Source of the DNA: Enterobacter vonholyi
Lineage (GTDB): Bacteria; Pseudomonadota; Gammaproteobacteria; Enterobacterales; Enterobacteriaceae
NCBI RefSeq assembly: GCF_008364555.1
Contig: NZ_VTUC01000038.1
Coordinates: 1 to 64,000 of the forward strand
DNA length: 64,000 nucleotides
Direction of reading: 5' to 3'
The notes beneath the pieces were generated by a model. The model made no database searches. It had not been told where the DNA came from and saw nothing but the letters and a program-made list of their open reading frames with translations. Made by a program: the position numbers and the translations under genes. The first letter of the stretch is position 1. The number at the start of each line of letters is the position of its first letter. Positions 1 to 8,884 of the stretch are shown here, piece after piece.

Positions 1-37
1 AGCGTTCAATCTGAGCCATGATCAAACTCTTCAATTT
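1..37 (-). rRNA. 16S ribosomal RNA, 5' end only
   Basis: Read on the minus strand, positions 37 to 1 give the canonical start of enterobacterial 16S rRNA (AAATTGAAGAGTTTGATCAT, then the GGCTCAG block). Only the first 37 nt are inside the window. The gene runs off the left edge, away from gmhB, as in the E. coli rrnH locus. The full rRNA operon is inferred from the leader and promoters that follow. Confidence 0.97.
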
Positions 38-168
38 AAGTTTGATGCTCGTGAATTAAACTTCGTAATGAATTACGTATGTTCACTCAGAGACTTGGTA
101 TTCATTTTTCGTCCGAGGACGTTAAGAATCCATGTCACTTTGAGTGCCCACACAGATTGTCTGATAAA

Positions 169-181
169 TTGTTAAAGAGCA
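169..181 (-). promoter_or_regulatory. rrn boxA antitermination element
   Basis: TGCTCTTTAACAA on the minus strand matches the rrn boxA bound by NusB/NusE. It lies about 40 nt downstream of the P2 start, the expected place. Confidence 0.88.
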
Positions 182-212
182 GTGCAACGCGGCTTTCGCT
201 CACCGTTGCGAG

Positions 213-247
213 GTGGCGTATATTACGCTTTCCTCTTTCAGAGTCAA
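213..247 (-). promoter_or_regulatory. rrn promoter P2
   Basis: Minus strand: -35 TTGACT (247-242), a 16-bp spacer, -10 TAATAT (225-220). It sits about 110 bp downstream of P1, the usual tandem rrn arrangement. The exact start site is inferred. Confidence 0.85.
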
Positions 248-322
248 CCCGTTATTTCAGGATTTTTTCTCTTCAACCGAACCGCTTGTTGTGTGAAGTG
301 ATTCACATCCGCCGTGTCGATG

Positions 323-357
323 GAGGCGCATTATAGGGGGCCGCCGAGGAATGACAA
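323..357 (-). promoter_or_regulatory. rrn promoter P1
   Basis: Minus strand: -35 TTGTCA (357-352), a 16-bp spacer, consensus -10 TATAAT (335-330), then a GC-rich discriminator (GCGCC). That discriminator is typical of stringently and growth-rate controlled rRNA promoters that respond to ppGpp and DksA; dksA is also in this window. Confidence 0.9.
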
Positions 358-406
358 GCGGAAAAATGCATTTTTATTTCAACCGCTCATCTTTTCACCA
401 GAAAGG
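358..406 (-). promoter_or_regulatory. Likely UP element region upstream of rrn P1
   Basis: Between the P1 -35 box and the gmhB stop there are only 49 bp. The part next to the -35 is A/T-rich, as expected of an UP element contacted by the RNA polymerase alpha subunit. Fis sites known upstream of P1 would have to fall here or within the 3' end of gmhB; I cannot pinpoint them. Confidence 0.5.
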
Positions 407-973
407 CTATTTTTGGTGCTTTTTAATCTCTTTTGGCAGCTCGGCCAGACTATTAATTACCCAATCCGCCGCATTCTCAGCTTCTGGCGTCACAGGCTTG
501 CCGGTGCGTACTAATATTTTGGTCCCTACACCCGCTGCTGTGGCTGCCTGCATATCTTCCAGTTTATCGCCCACCATATAAGAAGCCGCCATATCAATGT
601 GCAGGAACTCCTGCGCAGAGATGAACATCCCCGGATGCGGCTTACGGCAATCACAGGTCTGACGATACTCTTCTACGGTTCCCTGTGGGTGGTGTGGACA
701 ATAATAGATGCCATCGAGATCCACACCGCGGTCGGCCAGCGACCAGTCCATCCATTCCGTCAGCGTTTCGAACTGCGCTTCGGTGAATTTACCGCGTGCA
801 ATACCGGACTGGTTCGTCACGACCACCAGCGCATACCCCATCTCTTTCAGCTGGCGCATGGCATCTATTGCGCCCTCGATAAACTCGAACTCATCAATCT
901 CATGGACATAACCGTGATCCACATTAATAGTGCCATCACGATCGAGAAAAATTGCGGGTACTGATTTTGCCAC
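407..973 (-). CDS. gmhB: D-glycero-beta-D-manno-heptose 1,7-bisphosphate 7-phosphatase
   Basis: A cytoplasmic HAD-family phosphatase that removes the 7-phosphate from heptose bisphosphate during synthesis of ADP-heptose for the LPS inner core. The 188-residue protein has the HAD nucleophile motif DRDGT (Asp11, Asp13), motif II in VVTNQSG (51-57), a zinc-binding set Cys92, His94, Cys107, Cys109, and a C-terminal GDKLED. The start is GTG, preceded by AGGAGC at good spacing. It is transcribed toward the rRNA operon, whose P1 promoter lies 49 bp beyond the stop, the same order as E. coli gmhB-rrnH. It is divergent from metN. Confidence 0.97.
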   Translation of the reverse strand: MAKSVPAIFLDRDGTINVDHGYVHEIDEFEFIEGAIDAMRQLKEMGYALVVVTNQSGIARGKFTEAQFETLTEWMDWSLADRGVDLDGIYYCPHHPQGTVEEYRQTCDCRKPHPGMFISAQEFLHIDMAASYMVGDKLEDMQAATAAGVGTKILVRTGKPVTPEAENAADWVINSLAELPKEIKKHQK

Positions 974-1054
974 CGGTTTGCTCCTGAAAAAGGCATGTTC
1001 AACTAGTATCTCATGAATCGCAGCGCAATAAAGTGCTCATCGTGCATAGTTGGA

Positions 1055-1085
1055 TTGATTTAGACGTCTGGATGCCTTAACATCC
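1055..1085 (+). promoter_or_regulatory. metN promoter overlapped by MetJ operator (met boxes)
   Basis: -35 TTGATT (1055-1060), a 17-bp spacer, -10 TAACAT (1078-1083). The spacer contains a perfect met box AGACGTCT (1062-1069), followed by two degenerate 8-mers GGATGCCT (1070-1077) and TAACATCC (1078-1085). MetJ with S-adenosylmethionine binds tandem 8-bp boxes, so binding here would cover the spacer and -10. This matches known methionine repression of metNIQ. Confidence 0.85.
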
Positions 1086-1161
1086 GTTTTGTTTACGGTC
1101 ATCACCCGTATCTGGCAGAAGAAAATGCCACGGCTAACTTACATACGATAAAAATAATCTA

Positions 1162-2193
1162 ATGATTAAACTTTCCAATATCACCAAAGTGTTCCAGCAG
1201 GGGAACCGAACCATTCAGGCGCTGAACAATGTCAGCCTGCATGTTCCTGCTGGTCAAATTTATGGCGTCATTGGCGCATCGGGTGCAGGTAAAAGCACGC
1301 TGATCCGTTGTGTTAACCTGCTTGAGCGTCCAACCCAGGGCAGCGTAGAAGTTGGCGGCCAGGAACTCACCGCCCTTTCAGAGAAAGAACTCACCAAAGC
1401 GCGTCGTCAGATTGGCATGATTTTCCAGCACTTTAACCTGCTGGCTTCCCGCACCGTGTTCGGCAACGTTGCCTTACCGCTTGAGCTGGATAACACGCCA
1501 AAAGAAGAAGTGAAGCGTCGCGTCACCGAGCTGCTCGACCTCGTGGGTCTGGGCGATAAACATGATAGCTACCCGGCAAATCTGTCCGGCGGGCAAAAAC
1601 AACGTGTGGCCATCGCCCGCGCGCTGGCCAGCAATCCTAAGGTACTGCTGTGCGATGAGGCCACCAGCGCACTGGATCCCGCAACCACGCGTTCTATTCT
1701 GGAACTGCTGAAGGACATTAATCGTCGTCTGGGCCTGACGATCCTCCTTATTACGCACGAGATGGATGTGGTGAAACGCATCTGCGACTGCGTGGCGGTC
1801 ATTAGCAACGGTGAACTGATCGAGCAGGACACGGTAAGTGAAGTGTTCTCGCATCCGAAAACCCCGCTGGCGCAGCAGTTCATCCAGTCCACCCTGCATC
1901 TGGATATCCCGGAAGACTATCTGGAGCGTTTGAAGACCGAACCCGCTGCTGACAGCGTCCCGATGCTGCGCATGGAGTTCACCGGTCAGTCCGTTGATGC
2001 TCCCCTGCTTTCCGAAACCGCGCGTCGCTTTAACGTGAACAACAACATCATCAGCGCGCAGATGGATTACGCCGGTGGCGTGAAGTTCGGCATCATGCTG
2101 ACAGAAATGCACGGCACACAAGAAGAAACCCAGGCAGCTATTGCCTGGCTGCAAGAACATCACGTAAAAGTAGAGGTACTGGGTTATGTCTGA
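1162..2193 (+). CDS. metN: Methionine ABC transporter ATP-binding protein MetN
   Basis: ATPase of the MetNIQ importer for D- and L-methionine, acting at the cytoplasmic face of the inner membrane. The 343 residues carry Walker [10 protein letters not shown] (38-46), the ABC signature LSGGQ (141-145) and Walker B VLLCDE (161-166). A C-terminal region of about 80 residues corresponds to the NIL/ACT-like domain that binds methionine and inhibits transport in this family. First gene of metN-metI-metQ; its end overlaps metI by 8 nt, suggesting translational coupling. The Shine-Dalgarno region is weak. The MetJ operator lies about 80 bp upstream. Confidence 0.98.
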   Translation: MIKLSNITKVFQQGNRTIQALNNVSLHVPAGQIYGVIGASGAGKSTLIRCVNLLERPTQGSVEVGGQELTALSEKELTKARRQIGMIFQHFNLLASRTVFGNVALPLELDNTPKEEVKRRVTELLDLVGLGDKHDSYPANLSGGQKQRVAIARALASNPKVLLCDEATSALDPATTRSILELLKDINRRLGLTILLITHEMDVVKRICDCVAVISNGELIEQDTVSEVFSHPKTPLAQQFIQSTLHLDIPEDYLERLKTEPAADSVPMLRMEFTGQSVDAPLLSETARRFNVNNNIISAQMDYAGGVKFGIMLTEMHGTQEETQAAIAWLQEHHVKVEVLGYV

Positions 2194-2839
2194 GCCGATG
2201 ATGTGGCTGCTGGTTCGCGGCGTTTGGGAAACGCTGGCAATGACCTTTGTCTCTGGCTTCTTTGGTTTTGTGATTGGCCTGCCGGTCGGCGTGTTGCTGT
2301 ACGTGACGCGTCCGGGTCAAATCATTGAGAACGCGAAGCTGTACCGTACGCTCTCTGCGCTGGTGAACATCTTCCGTTCTATCCCGTTCATTATTTTACT
2401 GGTGTGGATGATTCCGTTTACCCGCGTGATCGTCGGAACGTCTATCGGTCTGCAGGCGGCGATCGTTCCGCTGACCGTTGGCGCTGCTCCGTTTATCGCC
2501 CGTATGGTGGAGAACGCCTTGCTGGAGATCCCAACCGGTTTGATCGAAGCTTCCCGTGCGATGGGTGCCACGCCGATGCAGATCGTCCGCAAGGTTCTGT
2601 TGCCTGAGGCGCTGCCAGGGCTGGTGAATGCGGCAACTATTACGCTTATCACCCTGGTCGGTTATTCCGCGATGGGCGGTGCCGTTGGTGCCGGCGGTTT
2701 AGGTCAGATTGGTTACCAGTACGGCTATATTGGATATAACGCGACCGTGATGAATACCGTTCTGGTATTGCTGGTTGTTCTGGTTTACTTAATCCAGTTC
2801 TCTGGCGATCGCATCGTCCGGGCTGTTACGCACAAATAA
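2186..2839 (+). CDS. metI: Methionine ABC transporter permease MetI
   Basis: Inner-membrane channel subunit of the methionine importer, working as a dimer with MetN on the inside and MetQ outside. The 217-residue protein has about five hydrophobic segments. Near residues 110-140 it has the permease coupling loop ([13 protein letters not shown]), which contacts the ATPase. The start codon overlaps the last 8 nt of metN. Length and sequence match the enterobacterial family closely. Confidence 0.97.
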   Translation: MSEPMMWLLVRGVWETLAMTFVSGFFGFVIGLPVGVLLYVTRPGQIIENAKLYRTLSALVNIFRSIPFIILLVWMIPFTRVIVGTSIGLQAAIVPLTVGAAPFIARMVENALLEIPTGLIEASRAMGATPMQIVRKVLLPEALPGLVNAATITLITLVGYSAMGGAVGAGGLGQIGYQYGYIGYNATVMNTVLVLLVVLVYLIQFSGDRIVRAVTHK

Positions 2840-2879
2840 CGTTACACACAACACAAACTCTACGAGTTAAGGATAAAAC

Positions 2880-3695
2880 ATGGCGTTTAAATTAAAGACC
2901 TTCGCAGCAGTAGGCGCGCTGATCGGCTCTCTGGCACTGGTGGGTTGCGGTCAGGACGAAAAGGATCCAAACCACATTAAAGTGGGCGTTATCGTGGGTG
3001 CAGAACAGCAGGTTGCAGAAGTTGCTCAGAAAGTAGCAAAAGAGAAGTATGGCCTGGACGTAGAGCTGGTCACCTTCAACGATTACGTTCTGCCGAACGA
3101 AGCGCTGAGCAAAGGCGATATCGACGCGAATGCCTTCCAGCATAAGCCATACCTGGATCAGCAGATTAAAGATCGCGGCTATAAACTGGTGGGCGTGGGT
3201 AACACCTTCGTTTATCCGATTGCCGGTTACTCTAAGAAAATTAAATCACTGGACGAACTGCAGCCAGGCTCTCAGGTTGCCGTGCCTAACGACCCGACTA
3301 ACCTTGGTCGTTCCCTGCTGCTGCTGCAGAAAGTGGGCCTGATCAAACTGAAAGACGGTGTTGGCCTGCTGCCAACCGTTCTGGACGTCACCGAGAACCC
3401 GAAAAATCTGAAAATCGTTGAACTGGAAGCACCGCAGCTGCCACGTTCTCTGGACGATGCACAGATTGCTCTGGCCGTTATCAACACCACGTACGCCAGC
3501 CAGATTGGCCTGACGCCAGCCAAAGACGGTATCTTCGTTGAAGATAAAGACTCCCCGTACGTTAACCTGATCGTGACTCGCGAAGACAACAAGGACGCGG
3601 AAAACGTGAAGAAATTCGTTCAGGCCTATCAGTCAGATGAAGTTTACCAGGAAGCCAACAAAGTGTTTAACGGCGGCGCTGTTAAAGGCTGGTAA
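2880..3695 (+). CDS. metQ: Methionine-binding lipoprotein MetQ
   Basis: Substrate-binding component of the methionine importer, lipid-anchored in the periplasm. The 271-residue precursor has a signal peptide ending in lipobox LVGC with acylated Cys23. The rest is an NlpA-family binding protein (VGVIVGAEQQVAEVA, TFNDYVLPNEAL). A good Shine-Dalgarno (AAGGA) precedes the ATG. It closes the metNIQ operon and is followed by a hairpin terminator. Paralogues such as NlpA exist in the family, but the operon context fixes this as MetQ. Confidence 0.97.
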   Translation: MAFKLKTFAAVGALIGSLALVGCGQDEKDPNHIKVGVIVGAEQQVAEVAQKVAKEKYGLDVELVTFNDYVLPNEALSKGDIDANAFQHKPYLDQQIKDRGYKLVGVGNTFVYPIAGYSKKIKSLDELQPGSQVAVPNDPTNLGRSLLLLQKVGLIKLKDGVGLLPTVLDVTENPKNLKIVELEAPQLPRSLDDAQIALAVINTTYASQIGLTPAKDGIFVEDKDSPYVNLIVTREDNKDAENVKKFVQAYQSDEVYQEANKVFNGGAVKGW

Positions 3696-3718
3696 TCTCA
3701 CCTCAGTGTAATATCATC

Positions 3719-3745
3719 AGGACGGGCTTATGCCCGTCTTGTCAT
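3719..3745 (+). terminator. Terminator after metQ
   Basis: Stem GACGGGC / GCCCGTC with a TTAT loop (3721-3738), followed by a mixed T-rich run (TTGTCATTTG). It lies 25 bp after the metQ stop. Rho-independent, with a moderate U-tract. Confidence 0.75.
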
Positions 3746-3801
3746 TTGTGCAGTCAACTGATTCAATATCTGACGTTTTGATTATCCATTGAGGAAATAT
3801 T

Positions 3802-4206
3802 ATGCGTGCTTTACCGATCTGTCTTTTAGCACTCATGCTGAGCGGCTGTTCTATGCTAAGCAGATCTCCCGTTGAACCTGTTCAAAGCACGGCAACCCCG
3901 CCAAAGACCGAGCCTGCGAAACCGAAAGTGGTTCGCCCTGCGCCGGTTCGCATTATCACGAAAGCGGACGAACTCGTCGGTAAACCGTTCCGTGAGCTGG
4001 GCGAAGTGAGCGGCGAATCCTGTCAGGCGACCAATCAGGACTCACCACCAAATATTCCGACAGCGCGTAAACGCATGCAGATTAATGCCGCAAAAATGAA
4101 AGCTAACGCGGTTCTGCTGCACAGCTGTGAAGTCACCAGCGGCACGCCGGGCTGCTACCGTCAGGCGGTTTGCATCGGTTCTGCGCTGAACATCACGGCG
4201 AAATGA
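3802..4206 (+). CDS. rcsF: Outer-membrane lipoprotein RcsF, Rcs stress sensor
   Basis: Senses envelope damage (LPS or peptidoglycan defects) and activates the Rcs phosphorelay by acting on IgaA; it is also threaded through BamA-OMP complexes. The 134 residues equal the E. coli length. The lipobox is LSGC with Cys16. A proline/lysine-rich linker spans about 23-50. Four cysteines (74, 109, 118, 124) correspond to the two disulfides of the folded domain. Shine-Dalgarno GAGGAA precedes the start. The stop overlaps the trmO start (ATGA), indicating coupled translation. BamA, its partner, is encoded elsewhere in this window. Confidence 0.97.
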   Translation: MRALPICLLALMLSGCSMLSRSPVEPVQSTATPPKTEPAKPKVVRPAPVRIITKADELVGKPFRELGEVSGESCQATNQDSPPNIPTARKRMQINAAKMKANAVLLHSCEVTSGTPGCYRQAVCIGSALNITAK

Positions 4207-4910
4207 GTGCATTTCAGTTCGAGCAGATAGGCGTTATCCACTCTCCTTATAAAGAGAAGTTCGCCGTCCCTCGCCAGCCCGGTCTGGTCACCAGCGGAAG
4301 CGGTGAGCTTCACCTGATTGCGCCTTACAATCAGGCCGATGCGGTACGCGGGCTCGAGGCTTTCAGCCATTTATGGGTGGTGTTCGTGTTTCACCAGACG
4401 ATGGAAGGCGGCTGGCGACCTACCGTGCGTCCTCCTCGTCTTGGCGGCAATGCGAGAATGGGCGTGTTTGCAACGCGCTCGACCTTCCGTCCAAACCCGG
4501 TTGGCATGTCGCTGGTTGAACTGAAAGGCATACGCTGCCAGAAAGATCGGGTGATACTGGAGTTAGGTAGCATGGACCTGGTCGACGGCACGCCGGTTAT
4601 CGACATCAAGCCCTATTTGCCCTTCGCCGAAGCCCTCCCGAACGCGCGTGCAAGTTATGCTCAGGACGCACCACAGGCGGACATGCCGGTGTATTTTACG
4701 CCTGAGATAACCGCACAGCTCGGTCAGCTGGAGAAACGCTATCCTCGCTTACGGGATTTCATCACCGAAGTTCTGGCACAGGACCCGCGCCCGGCCTACC
4801 GTAAAGAAGAGGAAGCAGGAAAAACGTACGCCGTCTGGCTGATGGATTTTAACGTTCGCTGGCGCGTCACCGGGGCAGGTTTTGAAGTGTTTGCCCTTGA
4901 ACCCAGGTAA
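4203..4910 (+). CDS. trmO: tRNA (adenine(37)-N6)-methyltransferase TrmO
   Basis: SAM-dependent enzyme that methylates N6 of threonylcarbamoyl-adenosine 37 in tRNA-Thr (m6t6A), in the cytoplasm. The 235-residue product has the TsaA/YaeB beta-barrel fold region with GRHSPY-like N-terminal IGVIHSPYKEKF and the conserved block ATRSTFRPNPVGMS near residues 90-103. I start at the ATG overlapping the rcsF stop (ATGA). A frame opening 33 nt upstream inside rcsF adds residues not typical of the family. It is co-transcribed with rcsF. Confidence 0.96.
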   Translation: MSAFQFEQIGVIHSPYKEKFAVPRQPGLVTSGSGELHLIAPYNQADAVRGLEAFSHLWVVFVFHQTMEGGWRPTVRPPRLGGNARMGVFATRSTFRPNPVGMSLVELKGIRCQKDRVILELGSMDLVDGTPVIDIKPYLPFAEALPNARASYAQDAPQADMPVYFTPEITAQLGQLEKRYPRLRDFITEVLAQDPRPAYRKEEEAGKTYAVWLMDFNVRWRVTGAGFEVFALEPR

Positions 4911-5022
4911 TTTTGTTCTCCTCTCTTTTGGCATCTTTACCACACTGGTAAACTAAACCACTTTTTTTGTGTCAGGCTGGTGTTTCAGCCTGTTCCAATC
5001 GTCGAAATGGAACCGTAACAAC

Positions 5023-6741
5023 ATGCGTACTAGCCAATATCTGCTCTCCACTCTGAAGGAGACGCCTGCCGACGCCGAAGTGATCAGCCATCAGCTGATG
5101 CTGCGCGCCGGGATGATCCGCAAGCTGGCCTCCGGGTTATATACCTGGCTGCCGACCGGCGTGCGCGTCCTGAAAAAAGTCGAAAACATCGTGCGTGAAG
5201 AGATGAACAACGCCGGTGCTATCGAGGTGTCCATGCCTGTGGTTCAGCCCGCTGACCTGTGGCAGGAGAGTGGCCGTTGGGAACAATATGGTCCTGAACT
5301 GCTGCGCTTCGTCGATCGCGGCGAGCGTCCGTTCGTTCTCGGCCCAACGCATGAAGAAGTTATTACCGACCTGATTCGTAATGAGCTGAGCTCTTACAAA
5401 CAGCTGCCGCTGAACTTCTTCCAGATCCAGACCAAGTTCCGTGACGAAGTTCGCCCGCGTTTCGGCGTCATGCGCTCTCGCGAATTCCTGATGAAAGATG
5501 CCTACTCTTTCCATACCTCTCAGGAATCACTGCAAGAGACTTACGACGCAATGTACGCGGCATACAGCAAAATCTTTTCCCGCATGGGTCTGGATTTCCG
5601 TGCTGTGCAGGCTGATACCGGCTCCATCGGCGGTAGCGCATCCCATGAGTTCCAGGTTCTGGCGCAGAGCGGTGAAGACGATGTGATCTTCTCTGACTCT
5701 TCAGACTACGCGGCGAACATCGAATTTGCAGAAGCGCTGGCACCAAAAGAACCGCGTGCTGCGGCAACGCAAGAGATGACGCTGGTTGATACGCCAAACG
5801 CGAAAACCATCGCTGAGCTGGTTGAGCAGTTCAATCTGCCGATCGAAAAAACCGTGAAAACGCTGCTGGTGAAATCCACCGAAGGCAGCGCTTACCCGCT
5901 GGTTGCCCTGCTGGTGCGTGGCGATCACGAGCTGAACGAAGTGAAAGCCGAGAAGCTGCCGCAGGTAGCCAGCCCGCTGACGTTCGCCACGGAAGCGGAA
6001 ATCCGCGCCGTGGTCAATGCGGGTCCAGGTTCACTGGGTCCAGTCAATCTGCCGGTGCCTGTTGTTATTGACCGCACGGTAGCCGCGATGAGCGACTTCT
6101 CCGCTGGTGCGAACATCGACGGTAAACACTACTTCGGCATCAACTGGGATCGCGACGTGGCGACGCCGGAAGTGGCTGACATCCGTAACGTGGTCGCAGG
6201 CGATCCAAGCCCGGACGGCCAGGGTACCCTGATGATTAAGCGCGGCATCGAGGTCGGTCACATCTTCCAGCTGGGCGATAAATACTCTCGTGCGCTGAAC
6301 GCCGCCGTTCAGGGCGAAGATGGCCGTAACCAGATCCTGACCATGGGTTGCTACGGTATCGGGGTGACGCGCGTGGTGGCTGCGGCGATTGAGCAGAACT
6401 ACGACGAGCGCGGCATCGTCTGGCCGGACAATATCGCGCCGTTCCAGGTCGCCATTCTGCCAATGAACATGCACAAGTCTTACCGCGTGCAGGAGCTGGC
6501 CGAGAAGCTGTATGCCGAGCTGCGCGCTCAGGGCATCGAAGTGCTGATGGATGACCGTAAAGAGCGTCCGGGCGTGATGTTCGCCGATATGGAACTGATC
6601 GGCATCCCACACACCGTCGTTATCGGCGACCGTAATCTCGACAGCGATGAGATTGAATACAAATACCGTCGCAGCGGCGAAAAACAGATGATCAAGACCG
6701 GCGACATCCTTGATTACCTGGTGAAAGCCATTAAAGGCTAA
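5023..6741 (+). CDS. proS: Proline--tRNA ligase
   Basis: Class II aminoacyl-tRNA synthetase that charges tRNA-Pro. The 572-residue protein starts [20 protein letters not shown], the known bacterial N-terminus. A longer frame from 4969 adds 18 residues unlike the family and was rejected. Motif 1 and 2 regions lie in the first 200 residues. An inserted editing domain, which removes Ala-tRNA-Pro, spans roughly 220-410. The anticodon-binding domain is C-terminal. It ends in a strong bidirectional terminator. A 112-bp gap separates it from trmO; I did not identify a convincing promoter there. Confidence 0.98.
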   Translation: MRTSQYLLSTLKETPADAEVISHQLMLRAGMIRKLASGLYTWLPTGVRVLKKVENIVREEMNNAGAIEVSMPVVQPADLWQESGRWEQYGPELLRFVDRGERPFVLGPTHEEVITDLIRNELSSYKQLPLNFFQIQTKFRDEVRPRFGVMRSREFLMKDAYSFHTSQESLQETYDAMYAAYSKIFSRMGLDFRAVQADTGSIGGSASHEFQVLAQSGEDDVIFSDSSDYAANIEFAEALAPKEPRAAATQEMTLVDTPNAKTIAELVEQFNLPIEKTVKTLLVKSTEGSAYPLVALLVRGDHELNEVKAEKLPQVASPLTFATEAEIRAVVNAGPGSLGPVNLPVPVVIDRTVAAMSDFSAGANIDGKHYFGINWDRDVATPEVADIRNVVAGDPSPDGQGTLMIKRGIEVGHIFQLGDKYSRALNAAVQGEDGRNQILTMGCYGIGVTRVVAAAIEQNYDERGIVWPDNIAPFQVAILPMNMHKSYRVQELAEKLYAELRAQGIEVLMDDRKERPGVMFADMELIGIPHTVVIGDRNLDSDEIEYKYRRSGEKQMIKTGDILDYLVKAIKG

Positions 6742-6743
6742 AC

Positions 6744-6772
6744 AAAAAAACCCCGCTCAGGCGGGGTTTTTT
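6744..6772. terminator. Bidirectional terminator between proS and nlpE
   Basis: Stem AAACCCCGC / GCGGGGTTT with loop TCAG, flanked by an A-run on the left and a T-run on the right. It can therefore terminate proS on plus and nlpE on minus, which converge here. Confidence 0.93.
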
Positions 6773-6789
6773 AATGGTGCTACGTCAGC

Positions 6790-7488
6790 TTATTTACTGT
6801 TACAGTCTTTGCCCGCAATAAATTTCGCGCCTTTATCCGCCACCAGCGTTTTCACCATCTCTCCGCTATCCGGGTTTGGTTCAAGCGTAAAGTGACCGTC
6901 AACCGTCAGCAATACCGGCTTGCTGTCATTACCGCGTGCTACGGCGTAATCACGTTCAAGCTGCGCATTGTTTGCCACGCTAACCTTCCTGCCGGTTGCG
7001 CAGTCGGTAAAGATCGCCGCATCCGCCATATAGAAGTACATCCCCCGCATTGCCATAGGCGTGGCAGGCAGAGCCGCTTTTACCGGCGCAAGCGTGTAGT
7101 TGAACTGGGATTCAATCGGGTTGCCTTCGCGGTCAAGCATCTCCATCCCCTCGCCTTTGGCGCGGAAAAAGGTTTTCTCACCGGAGGTATCCGTCAGAAC
7201 CAGCTTCTCAGCCGTACGCGCCCATGTTCCGTAAGTTGCAAATGACGAGGGTTCTTTAGCGCCCTGATAGCGCTGGTTCATTACCCAGGTGCCGTCTTTT
7301 TGCAGGAACAGAGACGTTTCAATGCCTTCGCAGTCTGCGCAAGGCAATACGCCGCGCCAGCTCTGCTGCATTGGTTTTAACTCTTCCGTTTGCGTGGGTT
7401 GTAACATCTGCGTTTCGGAGCGGTTGTTACAACCGAAAAGCGCAAACAGCGTGCTCACTGCCATCGCTGACCATAATGCTTTTTTCAC
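6790..7488 (-). CDS. nlpE: Outer-membrane lipoprotein NlpE, Cpx-activating surface sensor
   Basis: Lipoprotein that signals surface adhesion and lipoprotein-trafficking or redox defects to the Cpx two-component system; also called CutF. The 232 residues have a signal peptide with lipobox LFGC (Cys20), a redox CxxC (Cys50-Ala-Asp-Cys53), and a second Cys pair near the C-terminus (TDC and GKDC). The start is GTG with AAGGA 7 nt upstream; the codon before it is ATT. It converges with proS. The gene yaeF, found between nlpE and proS in E. coli, is absent. Confidence 0.95.
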   Translation of the reverse strand: MKKALWSAMAVSTLFALFGCNNRSETQMLQPTQTEELKPMQQSWRGVLPCADCEGIETSLFLQKDGTWVMNQRYQGAKEPSSFATYGTWARTAEKLVLTDTSGEKTFFRAKGEGMEMLDREGNPIESQFNYTLAPVKAALPATPMAMRGMYFYMADAAIFTDCATGRKVSVANNAQLERDYAVARGNDSKPVLLTVDGHFTLEPNPDSGEMVKTLVADKGAKFIAGKDCNSK

Positions 7489-7522
7489 AATGAATTCCTT
7501 ATGAAAATTGTGTTCCCTTTCG

Positions 7523-7945
7523 TCACTCTGTTGGGCGACGAACTTTACCGCGTAGTGCTTTCACTGTGGATTTTTGGGCCTTCGAGGACAGCCGACGCTC
7601 TTTCGATGCGCGGGTTGGCCGCGTTGCCCGGCGGCTTTTTTGTACTGCCGTTAATTCTTTGATGACCGCCACCAGCCTGGCTATCGCCGCTTCCCGGTTG
7701 AGCTCCTGGCTGCGGTACTCCTGGGCTTTGATCACAATCACACCATCGCTGGTGATCAGGTGATGGCTGGCAGCAAGCAGGCTTTCTTTATAATACTCTG
7801 GCAGGCTCGAGGCCCGAATGTCAAAACGCAAATGGATAGCCGTCGACGCCTTGTTGACGTGCTGCCCACCGGCCCCCTGAGCACGGATGGCGGTAATCTC
7901 CAGCTCGTTGTCAGGAATGCTGACGTTACGGGACAAGACGATCAT
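7523..7945 (-). CDS. arfB: Alternative ribosome-rescue factor ArfB
   Basis: Codon-independent peptidyl-tRNA hydrolase that frees ribosomes stalled on mRNAs lacking a stop codon. The 140-residue protein has the release-factor GGQ motif (26-28, in [10 protein letters not shown]). Its Lys/Arg-rich C-terminal tail ([14 protein letters not shown]) inserts into the empty mRNA channel. I start at the ATG that overlaps the yaeQ stop (ATGA). A frame opening 15 nt upstream adds five residues not seen in the family. It forms an operon with yaeQ and lies 34 bp upstream of nlpE. Confidence 0.96.
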   Translation of the reverse strand: MIVLSRNVSIPDNELEITAIRAQGAGGQHVNKASTAIHLRFDIRASSLPEYYKESLLAASHHLITSDGVIVIKAQEYRSQELNREAAIARLVAVIKELTAVQKSRRATRPTRASKERRLSSKAQKSTVKALRGKVRRPTE

Positions 7946-8487
7946 GACGCGGGCTGCCACGCCGTCAAATGAATTTCCAGATTATTCTGAGAATCAGAGA
8001 GCCAGATGGCGCCATCCTGAATCGTCGCCTGCAACACCATGGTCCGGCTGGCAAACTCGCTCAGCTGAGCCAGCTGCTCATCATCCAGATACCAAACCGT
8101 GAGATTTTTAAACTGTCCGCACTTGCTCTTGTTTTGCTGCCACCAAATCTCCGCAGCACGCTGATTATACGCGAATAAGGCCACTTCAGCGGACTGGGTG
8201 CAGGCCTTCTTAATTCTGCGCTCGTCAGGCAGGCCGAGTTCGATCCACAAGTCGATACCCAGATGATCGTTGCGCAGCCAGGCTTCAGGCTCGTCTTCTG
8301 CGCTTAACCCACGGGTAAACTGCAGACGCTCGTCGGCGTACTTAATCCACGCCAGCAGGCGCAGCATCATGCGCTCCTGGGTTTCGGAGGGATGGCGTGC
8401 CAGCGTAAGCGACGCGTCGAGGAACTGGTTGCGATCAAGATCGGCCACATTGACCACTGCTTTATAAATTGTCGCTTTCAGCGCCAT
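7942..8487 (-). CDS. yaeQ: YaeQ family protein
   Basis: A 181-residue protein of the YaeQ family, with the same length as the E. coli homologue. The family has a PD-(D/E)XK nuclease-like fold but no established activity. It was first noted because it affects haemolysin expression in rfaH mutants. Residues such as [18 protein letters not shown] near the middle correspond to the nuclease-like core. No signal peptide or membrane segment is visible, so it is probably cytoplasmic. It is translationally coupled to arfB by an ATGA overlap. Function remains undefined. Confidence 0.93.
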   Translation of the reverse strand: MALKATIYKAVVNVADLDRNQFLDASLTLARHPSETQERMMLRLLAWIKYADERLQFTRGLSAEDEPEAWLRNDHLGIDLWIELGLPDERRIKKACTQSAEVALFAYNQRAAEIWWQQNKSKCGQFKNLTVWYLDDEQLAQLSEFASRTMVLQATIQDGAIWLSDSQNNLEIHLTAWQPAS

Positions 8488-8584
8488 GAGAGAACTCCAT
8501 TCGAATCAGGCACTCATTGTAGCGAAAACCGCGGCAAAAGGCTGTTATGGGATGATAAATACACCGCTATCAAGGCGCTGATAT

Positions 8585-8612
8585 TGCTTAAATGAGTATG
8601 GTATAGTCACCT
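8585..8612 (+). promoter_or_regulatory. Candidate extended -10 promoter for yaeP-rof
   Basis: TGG followed by TATAGT (TATAGT at 8602-8607) forms an extended -10 element in the 195-bp gap between divergent yaeQ and yaeP. No good -35 box is seen at 16-18 bp, which extended -10 promoters tolerate. Inference only. Confidence 0.4.
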
Positions 8613-8683
8613 TGCTAAACCGAGTTTATCTTCGTAGGCTTAATGATATCTCACAGTAAGTCAGTGCGCTGGCGGGAGGGGAT

Positions 8684-8884
8684 GTGAATAATTATTGTGA
8701 GTTAATTCGCAAACGGTATGCGGAAATCGCCAGCGGAGATCTGGGGTATGTCCCGGACGCGTTGGGCTGTGTATTGAAAGTGCTTAATGAAGTGGCCTCT
8801 GATGAGAGCCTTTCAGAGTCAGTCAGGGAAAAAGCAGCATATGCTGCGGCGAATTTACTGGTGAGCGATTATGTCGATGAATGA
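8684..8884 (+). CDS. yaeP: Small conserved protein YaeP (UPF0253)
   Basis: A 66-residue protein almost identical to the enterobacterial YaeP family, with a characteristic [20 protein letters not shown] segment. It begins with GTG just after a strong Shine-Dalgarno (GGGAGGGG); an ATG 2 nt upstream is out of frame and stops at once. It is predicted helical, with no membrane segment. It overlaps rof by 14 nt, so the two are probably translated together. No function is established. Tight conservation of such a short gene next to a Rho inhibitor suggests a shared role, but that is inference. Confidence 0.93.
   Translation: MNNYCELIRKRYAEIASGDLGYVPDALGCVLKVLNEVASDESLSESVREKAAYAAANLLVSDYVDE

Larger units (their letters stand above)
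38..322 (-). other. rRNA operon leader with boxA antitermination site
   Basis: This is the transcribed leader between promoter P1 and the 16S gene, on the minus strand. It contains a boxA element (TGCTCTTTAACAA, positions 181-169). The segment after it matches the known enterobacterial pre-16S leader that pairs for RNase III processing. No protein gene is supported here; short open frames are fortuitous. Confidence 0.85.

Noticed and set aside
79..514. Short open frames across the rrn leader and gmhB 3' end
   Set aside because: These lie in the rRNA leader, promoters or antisense to gmhB. No Shine-Dalgarno or homology.
4969..5022. Upstream extension of proS
   Set aside because: The 18 extra residues are not in the family, and the known N-terminus begins at 5023.
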